DNA from: Paenibacillus riograndensis SBR5
GTDB taxonomy: Bacteria > Bacillota > Bacilli > Paenibacillales > Paenibacillaceae
Reading direction: 5' to 3'
Assembly (NCBI RefSeq): GCF_000981585.1
Contig: NZ_LN831776.1
Coordinates: 5,377,187 to 5,441,186 of the forward strand
Length of the DNA: 64,000 nucleotides
Shown here: in pieces, positions 36,321 through 45,647 of the stretch
Position numbering within the stretch: position 1 is the stretch's first letter
How the letters are laid out: every line of letters starts with the position of its first letter
Notes under the pieces: generated by a model
Told to the model about the DNA's origin: nothing
What the model saw: only the letters and a program-made list of their open reading frames with translations
The model's database searches: none
Translations under genes and position numbers: made by a program

Positions 36321-37677
36321 TCGTTATGCCATCCTCCCTCATTCCCCACACCTGGCAGCTTAGCTGTCCGTCATTCAGCTTGATGTTGACCACATCGCCA
36401 AGCTCAACTTCCTTCAGCGATTTGATTAAATGCTCTTCCTTCTCATCGTAGACAAGGCTGTAGCCCCGCGACATCACCTTCAGCGGGCTGAGCGCATCGA
36501 GATGGCGCAGCTCGGCGGCGAAGCGCGAGCGCTTCTCCTGCAGGCGCACCTGCATGGCACCCGCGAGTTCGCGGGTGAGGCTCTCGGTGCGCCGCCGCGC
36601 AGCGCTGACACTCGCCTGCGGGTGGAAGCGCTGCAGGCTGTGGTGCAGCACGGCCCGCTGCTCGCGCGCGCGGCCGTGCCGGTCCCTCGCTGCGCGGAGC
36701 AGCCCGGCGCGCAGCATGTCCAGCCGCTGCGCGTGCTGGGCCAGCTGGCGGCGCGGGCCGACCAGCGCCAGCGAGCGCTGCAGCGAGGCGAGGCGCTCGC
36801 CGCTGCGCTGCGAGCGGCGCAGCAGCCCTTGGCGCAGGCGCTGCTGCGCCGTGCGGAGCTGCGCCGCCAGCTCGGCGGCGTGCGGCACCGCCAGCTCGGC
36901 CGCCGCCGTCGGGGTCGCCGCCCGAAGATCGGCGGCGAAGTCGGCGATCGTGAAGTCGGTCTCGTGGCCCACGGCCGAGATGACCGGGATGCCGGAGGCC
37001 GCGATCGCCCGGGCGACGGCCTCCTCGTTGAAGGCCCACAGCTCCTCCAGGGAGCCGCCCCCGCGGCCGACGATGAGCACATCGGCTTCGCCCATCGCGT
37101 TCAGATTCTGAATGGCCTTCACAATAGACGGCCCTGCCCCCTTGCCTTGCACGAGGACAGGATAGAGCACCACCGCCACCTGCGGAAACCGCCGCTGCAG
37201 CGTGATGATAATGTCCCGCACAGCTGCGCCGGTCGGGGAGGTTACGACCCCGATGCAGCGCGGGAACCGCGGAAGCGGCCGCTTGCGTGCCGCCGCGAAC
37301 AGCCCTTCCAGCTCCAGCTTGTTCTTCAGCTGTTCATATGCCAGGTATAGGCTGCCAATCCCGTCAGGCTGCATATGCGTAGCATAGAACTGATACTGCC
37401 CGTCCCGCTCGTAGACAGTCACATTGCCTCTCGCGATAACCTTCGTCCCTTCCTTCGGAACAAAAGGCAGCCGCTGGTTATGCGATGCGAACATGATTGA
37501 CTTGATCCGGCTGCTCTCATCCTTCAGCGTGAAATACATATGACCGCTGCCATGATGGGTGAAATTCGAGATTTCCCCGCGGACCCATACATCGGAGAGC
37601 ACCACATCGGAATCCAGCTTCATGCGGATATAACGGTTAAGCTCCTTTATCGAGTAGACCTGCCGTTCCGGTGCCAT
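36304..37677 (-). CDS. xseA: Exodeoxyribonuclease VII large subunit
   Basis: 457 residues: N-terminal OB fold (SDVWVRGEISNFTHHGSGHM), the catalytic domain with DVLIVGRGGGSLEELWAFNE and SAVGHETDFTIADFAADLRA, then a long helical region. The stretch 36480-37100 is much richer in G+C than its surroundings and encodes an Ala/Arg/Gln/Leu-rich coiled coil (about residues 195-400). Degrades single-stranded DNA with XseB. Confidence 0.94.
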   Translation of the reverse strand: MAPERQVYSIKELNRYIRMKLDSDVVLSDVWVRGEISNFTHHGSGHMYFTLKDESSRIKSIMFASHNQRLPFVPKEGTKVIARGNVTVYERDGQYQFYATHMQPDGIGSLYLAYEQLKNKLELEGLFAAARKRPLPRFPRCIGVVTSPTGAAVRDIIITLQRRFPQVAVVLYPVLVQGKGAGPSIVKAIQNLNAMGEADVLIVGRGGGSLEELWAFNEEAVARAIAASGIPVISAVGHETDFTIADFAADLRAATPTAAAELAVPHAAELAAQLRTAQQRLRQGLLRRSQRSGERLASLQRSLALVGPRRQLAQHAQRLDMLRAGLLRAARDRHGRAREQRAVLHHSLQRFHPQASVSAARRRTESLTRELAGAMQVRLQEKRSRFAAELRHLDALSPLKVMSRGYSLVYDEKEEHLIKSLKEVELGDVVNIKLNDGQLSCQVWGMREDGITNGEGS

Positions 37678-37686
37678 GAATGCGGC

Positions 37687-38550
37687 CTATTCCTGATCCA
37701 GGCCGCGGCGGCGCTTAGCCGCAGTCAGCGTGTTGGCCATCAGCATGGTTATGGTCATTGGTCCGACGCCGCCCGGTACCGGGGTGATATAGCCGGCAAC
37801 TTCCTTCGCACTTTCATAATCCACGTCTCCGGCAAGCTTGCCGTTATCCAGGCGGTTCATCCCGACATCGATCACCACGGCGCCCGGCTTCACAAAAGAG
37901 CCGTCAATAAAGTTGGCCCGGCCGATCGCCACCACGAGAATATCCGCCTGGCGGCTAAGCTCGGCGATATTTGCGGTGCGTGAATGGCACATAGTCACTG
38001 TTGCATTCTCGCGCTGGAGCAGCAGGGATACCGGTTTGCCGACAATGTTGCTGCGTCCGATAACGACCGCGTGCTTGCCGGACATTCCGGTGCCTGTGCG
38101 TTTGATCAGCTCGATCACACCTGCAGGCGTGCAGGGGAGAAGACTGTCATCCCCGATGACCAGATTCCCCACATTGATCGGATGGAAGCCGTCCACATCT
38201 TTTTCTACAGCAATGGCATTAATGACAGCCTTCTCGTCAATGTGCTTCGGAAGTGGAAGCTGAACCAGTATTCCATCAATCTCATCCCGGCGGTTCAGCT
38301 CAGCCACCAGCGCCAGCAAATCCTCCTGGCTAGTTGCCGCATCCAGTCTGTGTACTTCCGAATGGAACCCAAGCTCAGTACTGGACTTCTCTTTGTTGCG
38401 CACATAGACCTGGGAAGCCGGATCTTCACCGACCAGCACAACAGCAAGCCCGGGCTTTACGCCCCGTTCTGCCAGTTGGGCAACTTCCCGGGCAATGCCC
38501 GTACGAATTTCGTCAGATACTTGTTTACCGCTGATGATTGCTGCTGTCAT
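37687..38550 (-). CDS. folD: Methylenetetrahydrofolate dehydrogenase/cyclohydrolase
   Basis: 287 residues with the FolD signatures ([43 protein letters not shown] and [10 protein letters not shown]). Bifunctional one-carbon enzyme giving 10-formyl-THF. Nine bases separate it from xseA. Confidence 0.96.
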   Translation of the reverse strand: MTAAIISGKQVSDEIRTGIAREVAQLAERGVKPGLAVVLVGEDPASQVYVRNKEKSSTELGFHSEVHRLDAATSQEDLLALVAELNRRDEIDGILVQLPLPKHIDEKAVINAIAVEKDVDGFHPINVGNLVIGDDSLLPCTPAGVIELIKRTGTGMSGKHAVVIGRSNIVGKPVSLLLQRENATVTMCHSRTANIAELSRQADILVVAIGRANFIDGSFVKPGAVVIDVGMNRLDNGKLAGDVDYESAKEVAGYITPVPGGVGPMTITMLMANTLTAAKRRRGLDQE

Positions 38551-38640
38551 GTAATTCTCTCCCCTTTATCTGTTTTGAAAGTTGGACTGAAGTTGGCACA
38601 TCATGTCTGGGTCAGGCAAAAAAACAAACGTCAACAGCTG

Positions 38641-39090
38641 CTACAGTTCGGTCTTAAGCGTATCGATCTCCTGAATCATCTTGCCCAGCACACCGTTAAC
38701 GAATTTGCCGGAATCTTCAGTGCCGAAATGTTTGGCCAGATCGATGGCTTCATTGACAGCAACCTTGGCAGGCACGTCATTCGCAAAAACCATCTCAAAG
38801 GTGGCCAGACGAAGAATCTGGCGGTCCACCCGGGAAAGACGGCTCATCTGCCAGCCCTTCAGGTAATGCTCCAGCATATCGTCAATCGCCATCTTATGCT
38901 CCCACACGCCGTTGACATGCTCGACTACATAAGCCTTCAGCTCGACTTCATCTGTAATCACATGTTCAGATTCATTCTCTTCTGCCGCTTCGGCAATCAG
39001 CATCTCCACCGCATCCGCGCTTTCTACATCATTCATTTCCATCTGATACAGGCTTTGGACAATAATTTCTCTTGCTAAACGTCTTTTCAT
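38641..39090 (-). CDS. nusB: Transcription antitermination protein NusB
   Basis: 149 residues, all helical: RRLAREIIVQSLYQMEMND, then a family-typical C-terminal AVNEAIDLAKHFGTEDSGKF. Works with NusE in rRNA antitermination. Upstream is the repeat region 39091-39605. Confidence 0.94.
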   Translation of the reverse strand: MKRRLAREIIVQSLYQMEMNDVESADAVEMLIAEAAEENESEHVITDEVELKAYVVEHVNGVWEHKMAIDDMLEHYLKGWQMSRLSRVDRQILRLATFEMVFANDVPAKVAVNEAIDLAKHFGTEDSGKFVNGVLGKMIQEIDTLKTEL

Positions 39091-39605
39091 ATATTTCCTC
39101 CTACAATCTTATCTCGTATACTTTATTAGATGTTTCATTGTTTCTTATAATCAGGCAGAAGCGGCTAATTGTATTTCATGCAATTATTTTCAGCTTAAAG
39201 GAGCAAATTCTATCCCCAATTGTATTCCGTACATTTAAAAATCAGAAAAAAGTTTATTTTTACGTTAGTGGCTAATTTTAATTGTACGAAATACAGTTAA
39301 ACCAGCATCGAAGCATTATAACAGGTTTTTAATTGCACAAACTGCAACACACTTGCTCCATAATGCAAGAGGCTTTACCGCACTTCGCACTGCATTTACT
39401 GAACGTTTGCTCAGCAAAGCAGGGGGTCTATCGCATTTTGGCAGCGTGGAGAACCCGCAATTCAGGTTTGTTCACTCAGAAGTGAAGGTTTCAGAAACCC
39501 GTACAACATAGCGGACAGCAGCGAAAAAAACCGCGCAGCCCTTCTTCCGGCATCAGGAAACTCATACGTATGGGCTTCAGGCTCCGGGAGAAAAGCTATC
39601 GCGGT
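39091..39605. repeat. Repeat region between DUF2273 gene and nusB
   Basis: 515 bases without a gene. It contains at least six degenerate units of the AATTGTACGAAATACAGTT / TTGCAC..AGTGCAA family (for example ATTGTATTTCATGCAAT, AATTGTATTCCGTACATT, AATTGTACGAAATACAGTT, AATTGCACAAACTGCAA, CGCACTTCGCACTGCAT), the same family as near 2700-2866 and 63360-63490. It separates nusB from the accBC transcript. Confidence 0.65.
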
Positions 39606-39839
39606 TCATTTGAAGGGACGCCAGCGCCCGGACAGCCGCTGCACCAGCTCCTGCCACTGAAACAGCGGCGGCTGGGCGGTATCCTTCCTGTGGCCAAGCG
39701 TATATCCTATGAACACAACCAGTGCAAAGAACAGCATATCCCAAAAACCGCTAATCAGATAAATCAACCCGAGAACGACACCGAAGGTGACTCCGGCAAT
39801 CCTACCTCCGTGACTTTCCCATACTGCTTTCCAGAACAT
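39606..39839 (-). CDS. DUF2273 small membrane protein
   Basis: 77 residues with two membrane helices (about 12-30, 34-50), starting MFWKAVWESHGGRIAGVTFG, characteristic of DUF2273 proteins that accompany AmaP and Asp23. Probably a membrane partner in envelope-stress/Asp23 assembly. Confidence 0.85.
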   Translation of the reverse strand: MFWKAVWESHGGRIAGVTFGVVLGLIYLISGFWDMLFFALVVFIGYTLGHRKDTAQPPLFQWQELVQRLSGRWRPFK

Positions 39840-39854
39840 AAGGGAAACTCACCT

Positions 39855-40394
39855 CTATTCCACTCGACTTTTGAAGCTTGGAGACTGTGTGAGGTTAGCA
39901 ATGTATACAGACACGTCCGCTACAGGAATTCCGGTCGTTTCCTGCACAAATTCATGCACCTGGCGCTGAACCTCGGTTGTCAGCAGCGGCAGGGAATGCT
40001 CCCCGTCGACAACGGCGCGGATCATAATCTCCAGGCCCGCCTGGGAGACGCGGATGCGCGACTTGAGATCCCGGATGCCTTTGACTTTGCCGGCAGCCTT
40101 CAGGCTCAGATTCTCAATCGTTTCCATGGAGATTTGAATATCTCCATATTCTGTCCGCTGATCGACCGAAGGCAGGGAAGCGCGGTCACGGCGCAGCGAA
40201 ATGTAGAAGAAACGGATGCTGAGCAGGAACAGAATAACGGCCACAGCGATTGCAGCTATATATGCCTCTGGTCTGTCCAGCGCTTCATAAGAGTCTGGAA
40301 TGGCACCGCTTAACAGGAGGATGGCAATTACAGATAATATTCCGATGCATAAGCTGTAGAGGAACAGCAAAAGCCTGTCCAAAATTTTGGCCAC
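39855..40394 (-). CDS. amaP: Alkaline shock membrane anchor AmaP
   Basis: 179 residues with two N-terminal membrane helices (about 6-28 and 45-65) and an Asp23-like cytoplasmic domain (QISMETIENLSLKAAGKVKG, then VRVSQAGLEIMIRAVVDG-like sequence). In staphylococci AmaP tethers Asp23 to the membrane. It sits 15 bases before the DUF2273 gene. Confidence 0.88.
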   Translation of the reverse strand: MAKILDRLLLFLYSLCIGILSVIAILLLSGAIPDSYEALDRPEAYIAAIAVAVILFLLSIRFFYISLRRDRASLPSVDQRTEYGDIQISMETIENLSLKAAGKVKGIRDLKSRIRVSQAGLEIMIRAVVDGEHSLPLLTTEVQRQVHEFVQETTGIPVADVSVYIANLTQSPSFKSRVE

Positions 40395-40467
40395 GAGTCA
40401 CATAACCTCCTTAAATTAGAGTAAACCCTCGACGGTGCTGTCGGGGGTTTATGGATGAACTGCTTCC

Positions 40468-40884
40468 TTATTTCACGCGGAGAACCGCATCCGTCTCTTC
40501 GGTCTTCTCTGCAGTATTGTTGCTGCGGAACTGCACATCATGGATATGCACATTCACTTCAACAACGGTCAAGCCTGTCATCGTTTCGATGGAACGCTTC
40601 ACGTTGCGCTGAATTTCAGCCGCCACTTCCGGGAGACGGTTGCCGTATTCGATGATCACAGACACATCCACCGCTGCCTCGCGTTGTCCAACCTCTACCT
40701 TAACGCCTTTGGACAGGTTCTTGCGGCCAAGAAGCTCAACGATGCCGCCGGCGAAACCGCCGCTCATGCCTGCCACACCCTTAACCTCCACGGTTGCCAA
40801 ACCTGCGATAACCTCAATCACTTCAGGAGCGATCTGGATTTCACCGATTTCCGTACGTTCATATTCTGTCGGCAATGTACTCAT
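40468..40884 (-). CDS. Asp23/Gls24-family envelope stress protein (YqhY-like)
   Basis: 138 residues from ATG 40884 (GAGG upstream; the frame opens seven codons earlier). IAPEVIEVIAGLATVEVKGV and the VDVSVIIEYGNRLPEVAAEI core define the family. In B. subtilis YqhY is linked to acetyl-CoA carboxylase activity, matching its place right after accBC. Confidence 0.92.
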   Translation of the reverse strand: MSTLPTEYERTEIGEIQIAPEVIEVIAGLATVEVKGVAGMSGGFAGGIVELLGRKNLSKGVKVEVGQREAAVDVSVIIEYGNRLPEVAAEIQRNVKRSIETMTGLTVVEVNVHIHDVQFRSNNTAEKTEETDAVLRVK

Positions 40885-41001
40885 TGTGGTCCTCACACCT
40901 TTCAAAGAAAAAGTTGTTCAATAATCCAAGCGCAAAGCACGTCTCTTATTAAACATACTATATCATTTGGCGAACTTTATGACAAACAAAGCAAAGCCGT
41001 C

Positions 41002-42345
41002 CTAAATTTCATACTCTTCCAGGAATTTGATGTCAAAATTGCCATCTAAAAACACCGGATGCTCCAGCAATTTCTGGTGGAATGAAATCGTGGTATGTAT
41101 GCCTTCCACAGCAAATTCGGAGAGCGCCCGCTTCATCTTGGCGATAGCTTCCCGGCGGGTAGGAGCCCATACAATCAGCTTGGCAATCATGGAGTCATAA
41201 AAAGGAGAGATCGTGTACCCCGGATATGCCGCACTGTCCACCCGCACCCCGAGTCCTCCCGGCGGCAGATAAAAGCCGATTTTGCCCGGTGAAGGCATGA
41301 AATTCCGCTCCGGATCCTCCGCATTGATACGGCATTCCATGGACCAGCCGTTGATCTTGATGTCTTCCTGGGTAAACGACAACGGATTGCCCTCCGCCAC
41401 GGAAATCATTTCTTTGATCAGGTCAACGCCGGTGACCATCTCCGTTACCGGATGCTCGACCTGAATCCGGGTATTCATTTCCATGAAATAGAATTGACCG
41501 TCCGGTCCCAGCAAAAATTCAAGCGTCCCTGCGCCGGAATAGTTCACAGCCTGCGCAGCGCGGACGGCAGCCTGGCCCATGGCTTCGCGGATTTCCGGGG
41601 TCAGCACGGAGCAGGGTGCTTCTTCAATAAGCTTCTGGCGGCGGCGCTGCACAGAGCAGTCCCGTTCCCCCAGATGAACCACATTGCCGTGATTGTCGGC
41701 AATAATCTGGATCTCCACATGCTTCATGCCGGTCAGGAATTTCTCCAGGTAAACCCCGGCATTGCCGAAGGCTTTTTGCGCCTCCTGCTGGGCAGCGGTA
41801 ATCTGCTTCACCAGGGATTCCTCATCCTCGGCAATGCGGATTCCCTTGCCTCCGCCGCCTGCGGTAGCCTTGACGATGATCGGGTAGCCGATATCGCGGC
41901 CCAGCATGACAGCCTCCTCCACATCGCCCACAAGCCCGTCAGAGCCTGGAATGATCGGGACGCCGGCCCTCTTCATCGTTTCCTTAGCCACAGCCTTGTC
42001 GCCCATCCGGGTGATGGCCTCCGGCGAAGGGCCGATAAAGGTAATGTTGCAGGATTCGCAGATCTCCGCGAAATCCGCATTCTCAGCCAGAAATCCGTAG
42101 CCGGGATGCACGGCATCGCATTCGGTCAAAGTGGCCACGCTCATAATATTGGTAAAGTTCAGATAGCTGTCCTTGGACGGCATCGGGCCGATGCAATACG
42201 CTTCATCAGCCAGCCGGACATGCAGTGAATCCCGGTCAGGCTCCGAGTATACCGCAACGGTGGATATACCCAGTTCACGGCAGGCTCTGATAATGCGGAC
42301 TGCAATTTCGCCGCGGTTGGCAATCAACACTTTTTGAATGTTCAT
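41002..42345 (-). CDS. accC: Biotin carboxylase subunit of acetyl-CoA carboxylase
   Basis: 447 residues, ATP-grasp fold: [54 protein letters not shown]. Carboxylates the biotin on AccB, the first step of fatty acid synthesis. GGGAGG precedes the ATG; the leader contains a truncated form of the RBS-adjacent repeat (CGTAAAACTTTGGGAGG). Confidence 0.96.
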   Translation of the reverse strand: MNIQKVLIANRGEIAVRIIRACRELGISTVAVYSEPDRDSLHVRLADEAYCIGPMPSKDSYLNFTNIMSVATLTECDAVHPGYGFLAENADFAEICESCNITFIGPSPEAITRMGDKAVAKETMKRAGVPIIPGSDGLVGDVEEAVMLGRDIGYPIIVKATAGGGGKGIRIAEDEESLVKQITAAQQEAQKAFGNAGVYLEKFLTGMKHVEIQIIADNHGNVVHLGERDCSVQRRRQKLIEEAPCSVLTPEIREAMGQAAVRAAQAVNYSGAGTLEFLLGPDGQFYFMEMNTRIQVEHPVTEMVTGVDLIKEMISVAEGNPLSFTQEDIKINGWSMECRINAEDPERNFMPSPGKIGFYLPPGGLGVRVDSAAYPGYTISPFYDSMIAKLIVWAPTRREAIAKMKRALSEFAVEGIHTTISFHQKLLEHPVFLDGNFDIKFLEEYEI

Positions 42346-42406
42346 GCGTTTCCTCCCAAAGTTTTACGAAGCTTGCTAGCTCCTCATCTCATGATTCTCA
42401 GGGCTG

Positions 42407-42916
42407 TTATTCCGGTTTCACCAGAAACAGCGGCTGGCCGTACTCCACCAGCTGTCCATTCTCTGCAAGGACGGAGACGATTTCGCCTCTCACTTCCGCT
42501 TCCAGCTCGTTCATCAGCTTCATCGCTTCAATGATGCAGACCGTTGACTTCTCGCTGACCCGGTCCCCTACATTGACAAAGGAAGGGGTTTCCGGAGAAG
42601 CGGCACTATAGAAGGTCCCAACCATGGGAGAAACAATTTTATGCAATGCGCCTTCAGGGGACGCCGGCTGCTGCGGAGCTGCCGGAATTTCGGTAACAAC
42701 CGCCGGTGCAGCATGAGGCTGCGGGGTTTGCGGCTGCGGGGCTGGCGTAAAGGGATAGGCATAAGGAGTCGCCTGGATTGCCATACCGTCAGCCTCGGCG
42801 CGATCCGGTTTGCGGATCGCCAGCTTCATTCCTTCGCTTTCAATCTCCAGTTCATGTACGGAGGAGGTTTGGTCCAGCAATTTAATCAATTCCTTAATCT
42901 CGCTTAACTTGAACAT
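42407..42916 (-). CDS. accB: Biotin carboxyl carrier protein
   Basis: 169 residues: N-terminal helical part, Pro/Ala/Gln linker (about 50-90), and biotinyl domain with the biotin lysine in [13 protein letters not shown]. Precedes accC by 61 bases. Confidence 0.96.
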   Translation of the reverse strand: MFKLSEIKELIKLLDQTSSVHELEIESEGMKLAIRKPDRAEADGMAIQATPYAYPFTPAPQPQTPQPHAAPAVVTEIPAAPQQPASPEGALHKIVSPMVGTFYSAASPETPSFVNVGDRVSEKSTVCIIEAMKLMNELEAEVRGEIVSVLAENGQLVEYGQPLFLVKPE

Positions 42917-43034
42917 TTAATAGTTCACTCCTTCAGCTTTCTCTCGAAGCCACAAGCAAAAAAGGCTTCTCCGTTCTTCTCAGGAAGCGTATCCCAGATA
43001 ACTTTATGTATTATATCATAAACGCTAAAAATAG

Positions 43035-43062
43035 AAAGAGCCCGGGGAAACCCGAGCTCTTT
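43035..43062 (-). terminator. Terminator of the spoIIIA operon
   Basis: AAAGAGCTCGGG...CCCGGGCTCTTT on the minus strand, followed by CTATTTTTAG; between spoIIIAH and accB. Confidence 0.8.
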
Positions 43063-43094
43063 CGGCAATTTCTGCTATTTTTTTGACGGGAATA

Positions 43095-44018
43095 TTATTG
43101 CTCGGAAACATATTGGACTCTGATCTTATTCTGAGTAACGCTGAGTTCCTTCATAACGAGGTCCACAATGCCAACCGCCTGCTTCACATCCAGCTTATTG
43201 CTGAGGACAACAACGGTATAATTTTCGCCGGCTTCCTCTTTCACAATTGCTTCACCGTACTTTTGCTGCAGCTTTTCTTCGATGCCTGTGATTTTGGATT
43301 CCTTTTCCTCCAGCTTGCTCAGCTGCTCTTTGGCTGTTGCATTCTCGGCAGGAGTCTTATCCATGTCATTGATTAATGCGAGCAGATCATTCTGGTCTTT
43401 CAGGTTCTTCTGCTCACGTTCATAGAGATAGTTGGTGAACAGGCTGCTGGCCGATACACTCTGTGATGCGACTTCATCCAGAATGGCGGCGTCGTCTTTG
43501 GCCGGCGTTTTCTCTGTGTTGGCTGCTGCGGTGTCTTTATCCGCCTTCGTGTTGTCTTTGCCTGGTTTGGACGCATCTGCAGTTTGGTCTGCACCGCTGC
43601 CGGTTTCTGCTGTAACCGCATTGGCTCCGGTATCGCCGGTACCAGCGGCAGAGGTGCCTCCGTCTGTACCCGCAGCGGCAGACTTGTCTTCTGTTGCGGC
43701 TTTTTTATCGTCCGTTCCTGCCTTGCCATTGTCGTTGTCAGCTGTAAGGGCAGCTGAGCTGCTGTCCTCATTCACAGCGGCTTTGCCGGAGTCCTTGGCA
43801 ATGTCTTGTGCAGATACTTCGTTAATGACAAGTCCGCTGTCCAGAGCAGGGGATTGCGCCCCGTCGGCTCCGCTTTTCATATTGTCCACCTGAACGCTGC
43901 CCGCTGTTTCCTTGGGAATGGACGCTCCGGAGTCTTCCGTAAACAAATAGTAAGCGGAAAGGACCACCATCAAGCTGAGCATGGAAACCAACCAAATCGT
44001 TTGTCTTTTGCCCTTCAT
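43095..44018 (-). CDS. spoIIIAH: SpoIIIAH, mother-cell half of the feeding-tube channel
   Basis: 307 residues: one membrane helix (about 7-25), a low-complexity Ala/Asp/Thr/Lys/Gly stretch (about 70-185), then the YscJ/FliF-like ring domain (NYTVVVLSNKLDVKQAVGIV, IRVQYVSEQ). Binds forespore SpoIIQ. Longer than the B. subtilis protein (about 218) because of the low-complexity insert. AAAACTTTAGGAGG lies upstream. Confidence 0.93.
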   Translation of the reverse strand: MKGKRQTIWLVSMLSLMVVLSAYYLFTEDSGASIPKETAGSVQVDNMKSGADGAQSPALDSGLVINEVSAQDIAKDSGKAAVNEDSSSAALTADNDNGKAGTDDKKAATEDKSAAAGTDGGTSAAGTGDTGANAVTAETGSGADQTADASKPGKDNTKADKDTAAANTEKTPAKDDAAILDEVASQSVSASSLFTNYLYEREQKNLKDQNDLLALINDMDKTPAENATAKEQLSKLEEKESKITGIEEKLQQKYGEAIVKEEAGENYTVVVLSNKLDVKQAVGIVDLVMKELSVTQNKIRVQYVSEQ

Positions 44019-44077
44019 TCTGAATTCCTCCTAAAGTTTTAATACATATCCTTCGTTAAAAAATGAATCTGAATCGG

Positions 44078-44722
44078 CTATTCCTGCTTGCGCGGAACGA
44101 CGGATATGCGGTAGTCCGGCACGTTCAGGCCTTTTTCGACCGCTTCCTCAATCAGCCCCCGGACGACTTTGTTCTCCGCCCCTTTGGCGACAACCAGCAC
44201 GCCGCGCACCTGCGGTTTGATCCGCTTGGTGATAATCGGGGTTTCATCGCCCGACTGGCTGTAGGTGACGATTTCGCCATCCCTTGTGTACTGTGTGGTA
44301 TGACGCTTGCCGCCGCTGGCATCGGTTTCTTCGCTCTGCTGTTGGGAGTCGTTCATATTGCGCTGCACAACGATTTCCTCTGTAGAATCCACCGTGACCA
44401 TGATATCCACCGTGCCGACACCGACGATTTTCTCCAGAATCTCTTTGGTCCGGTCTTCCAGCGCCTGCTCAATGCCGGCAAAAGAATTGGGGGCTGCTTC
44501 ATTTCCCTGCTGCAGGGCCGCCTGCGAGCTTTCGGTCGGCGGCGGCTCACGCCCCGTATTCTCGCTGTCCAGCTTCTTCACATTCACAAAGGAGTTGAAC
44601 AGCATGATCGCTGCACCAAGCAGCCCGAGTATGATCAGCCAGCGGAAGGTATGACCCCGCTTCGGACTGCCCGAACCTCCTCCCCCCGCCCATTGCTCCA
44701 GCTTTTTCAGCCAGTTGCCCAT
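44078..44722 (-). CDS. spoIIIAG: SpoIIIAG, ring-forming channel protein
   Basis: 214 residues with one membrane helix (about 28-47, FRWLIILGLLGAAIMLF) and a C-terminal ring-building motif (GVLVVAKGAENKVVRGLIEE, LNVPDYRISVVPRK). Forms the periplasmic-space ring of the SpoIIIA-SpoIIQ complex. Confidence 0.94.
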   Translation of the reverse strand: MGNWLKKLEQWAGGGGSGSPKRGHTFRWLIILGLLGAAIMLFNSFVNVKKLDSENTGREPPPTESSQAALQQGNEAAPNSFAGIEQALEDRTKEILEKIVGVGTVDIMVTVDSTEEIVVQRNMNDSQQQSEETDASGGKRHTTQYTRDGEIVTYSQSGDETPIITKRIKPQVRGVLVVAKGAENKVVRGLIEEAVEKGLNVPDYRISVVPRKQE

Positions 44723-44765
44723 CTCTTATCCCTCCTGCCGTTTGTATTGGTTTCCTTCTGTATTT

Positions 44766-45569
44766 CTATAATTTCTCTGCTCCGGCACCGCTGCTCTGTA
44801 CCTGAATGACGTCCCGGGTCAGATTCCAGTTCTGCTCCAGCAGCTTAATGACCGACTCAACATCCTCTTGGTTTGCTCCTTCTCCGGAAGCGGACCTGCT
44901 GCCACCGGAGGTTTCGGGCGGAGCTGCCGCTGTTCCGGCTGCTGCCGCAGCCTCTTCCTTGCCGGTACCCAGGCTAACCTGCACCGGTTCCACAGGTGTA
45001 ATTACAATCGGCTCCGAAGCCGGGCCGGCGGCTGTCCCCGCCGCCGGGCTGCCCCCGCTGCTGCCTGCTCCAGCAGCCGGGACAGCTGCCGGGAGGGCAA
45101 CCGTCACCGAGGTAATCACAGGCACTGTCTCGTCCCCAGGGCTGCCGGAGGCACTGCCCATACCCAGCTTCACAGTAACCTTGGTTCCCTGCAGACCGGT
45201 ACTTCCGGCAATCTGGTCACGCATCTGTCCGGCCACCTCTTCGGCAGCGAGCTTCAGGCTCTGCTCCTGCGCCCCGGCGGCCAGCATCCGGCCGTCTGCC
45301 AGAATCTTCTCCAGAGAACCGGCCCCTTTGCCTGCTCCTGTCAGCATGCCGCCCTGCTGCTCCTGCTGATTCATAGCCAGGCTAAGCGCACCGGTCGCGT
45401 CGCCCTTCAGCATAGATACGATCGGGCTTAGCAGGGTCAGCAGGACCAGCAGGCTGAGCACCAGCCGGGCATACCGCTCCATGGATTTGCTCGGCAGCAG
45501 CATCTCTACAAAAGCGGCAAGCAGCACCACCAGAATGAGCTCCCGCAGCCAATCCCCCAACCAGGTCAT
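44766..45569 (-). CDS. spoIIIAF: SpoIIIAF
   Basis: 267 residues from ATG 45569 (MTWLGDWLREL; TTAGGAGG upstream). Two membrane helices near the N-terminus, a Gly/Ala/Pro-rich low-complexity middle (about 145-235) and a C-terminal segment. Assembly component of the SpoIIIA complex. The frame opens 18 codons earlier, but that is the hairpin repeat copy C. Confidence 0.9.
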   Translation of the reverse strand: MTWLGDWLRELILVVLLAAFVEMLLPSKSMERYARLVLSLLVLLTLLSPIVSMLKGDATGALSLAMNQQEQQGGMLTGAGKGAGSLEKILADGRMLAAGAQEQSLKLAAEEVAGQMRDQIAGSTGLQGTKVTVKLGMGSASGSPGDETVPVITSVTVALPAAVPAAGAGSSGGSPAAGTAAGPASEPIVITPVEPVQVSLGTGKEEAAAAAGTAAAPPETSGGSRSASGEGANQEDVESVIKLLEQNWNLTRDVIQVQSSGAGAEKL

Positions 45570-45580
45570 CGCTTGCCTCC

Positions 45581-45642
45581 TAAAAGTTTGTATTGCACCG
45601 CTTCCTGCATCGTCTTCGTACAAAATCGCACCGGAAGCATAA
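45581..45642 (-). repeat. RBS-adjacent hairpin repeat, copy C (upstream of spoIIIAF)
   Basis: Minus strand TTTGTA (45624-45619) and TACAAA (45592-45587) arms with GCTTCCGG outside. The 3' arm ends in CTTTTAGGAGG, as in copy B. Confidence 0.7.
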
Positions 45643-45647
45643 GCGCC

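Noticed and set aside
36430..37350. 306-codon plus-strand frame and two minus-strand frames in xseA
   Set aside because: They result from the high G+C of the xseA coiled-coil region, where stop codons are rare in all frames.
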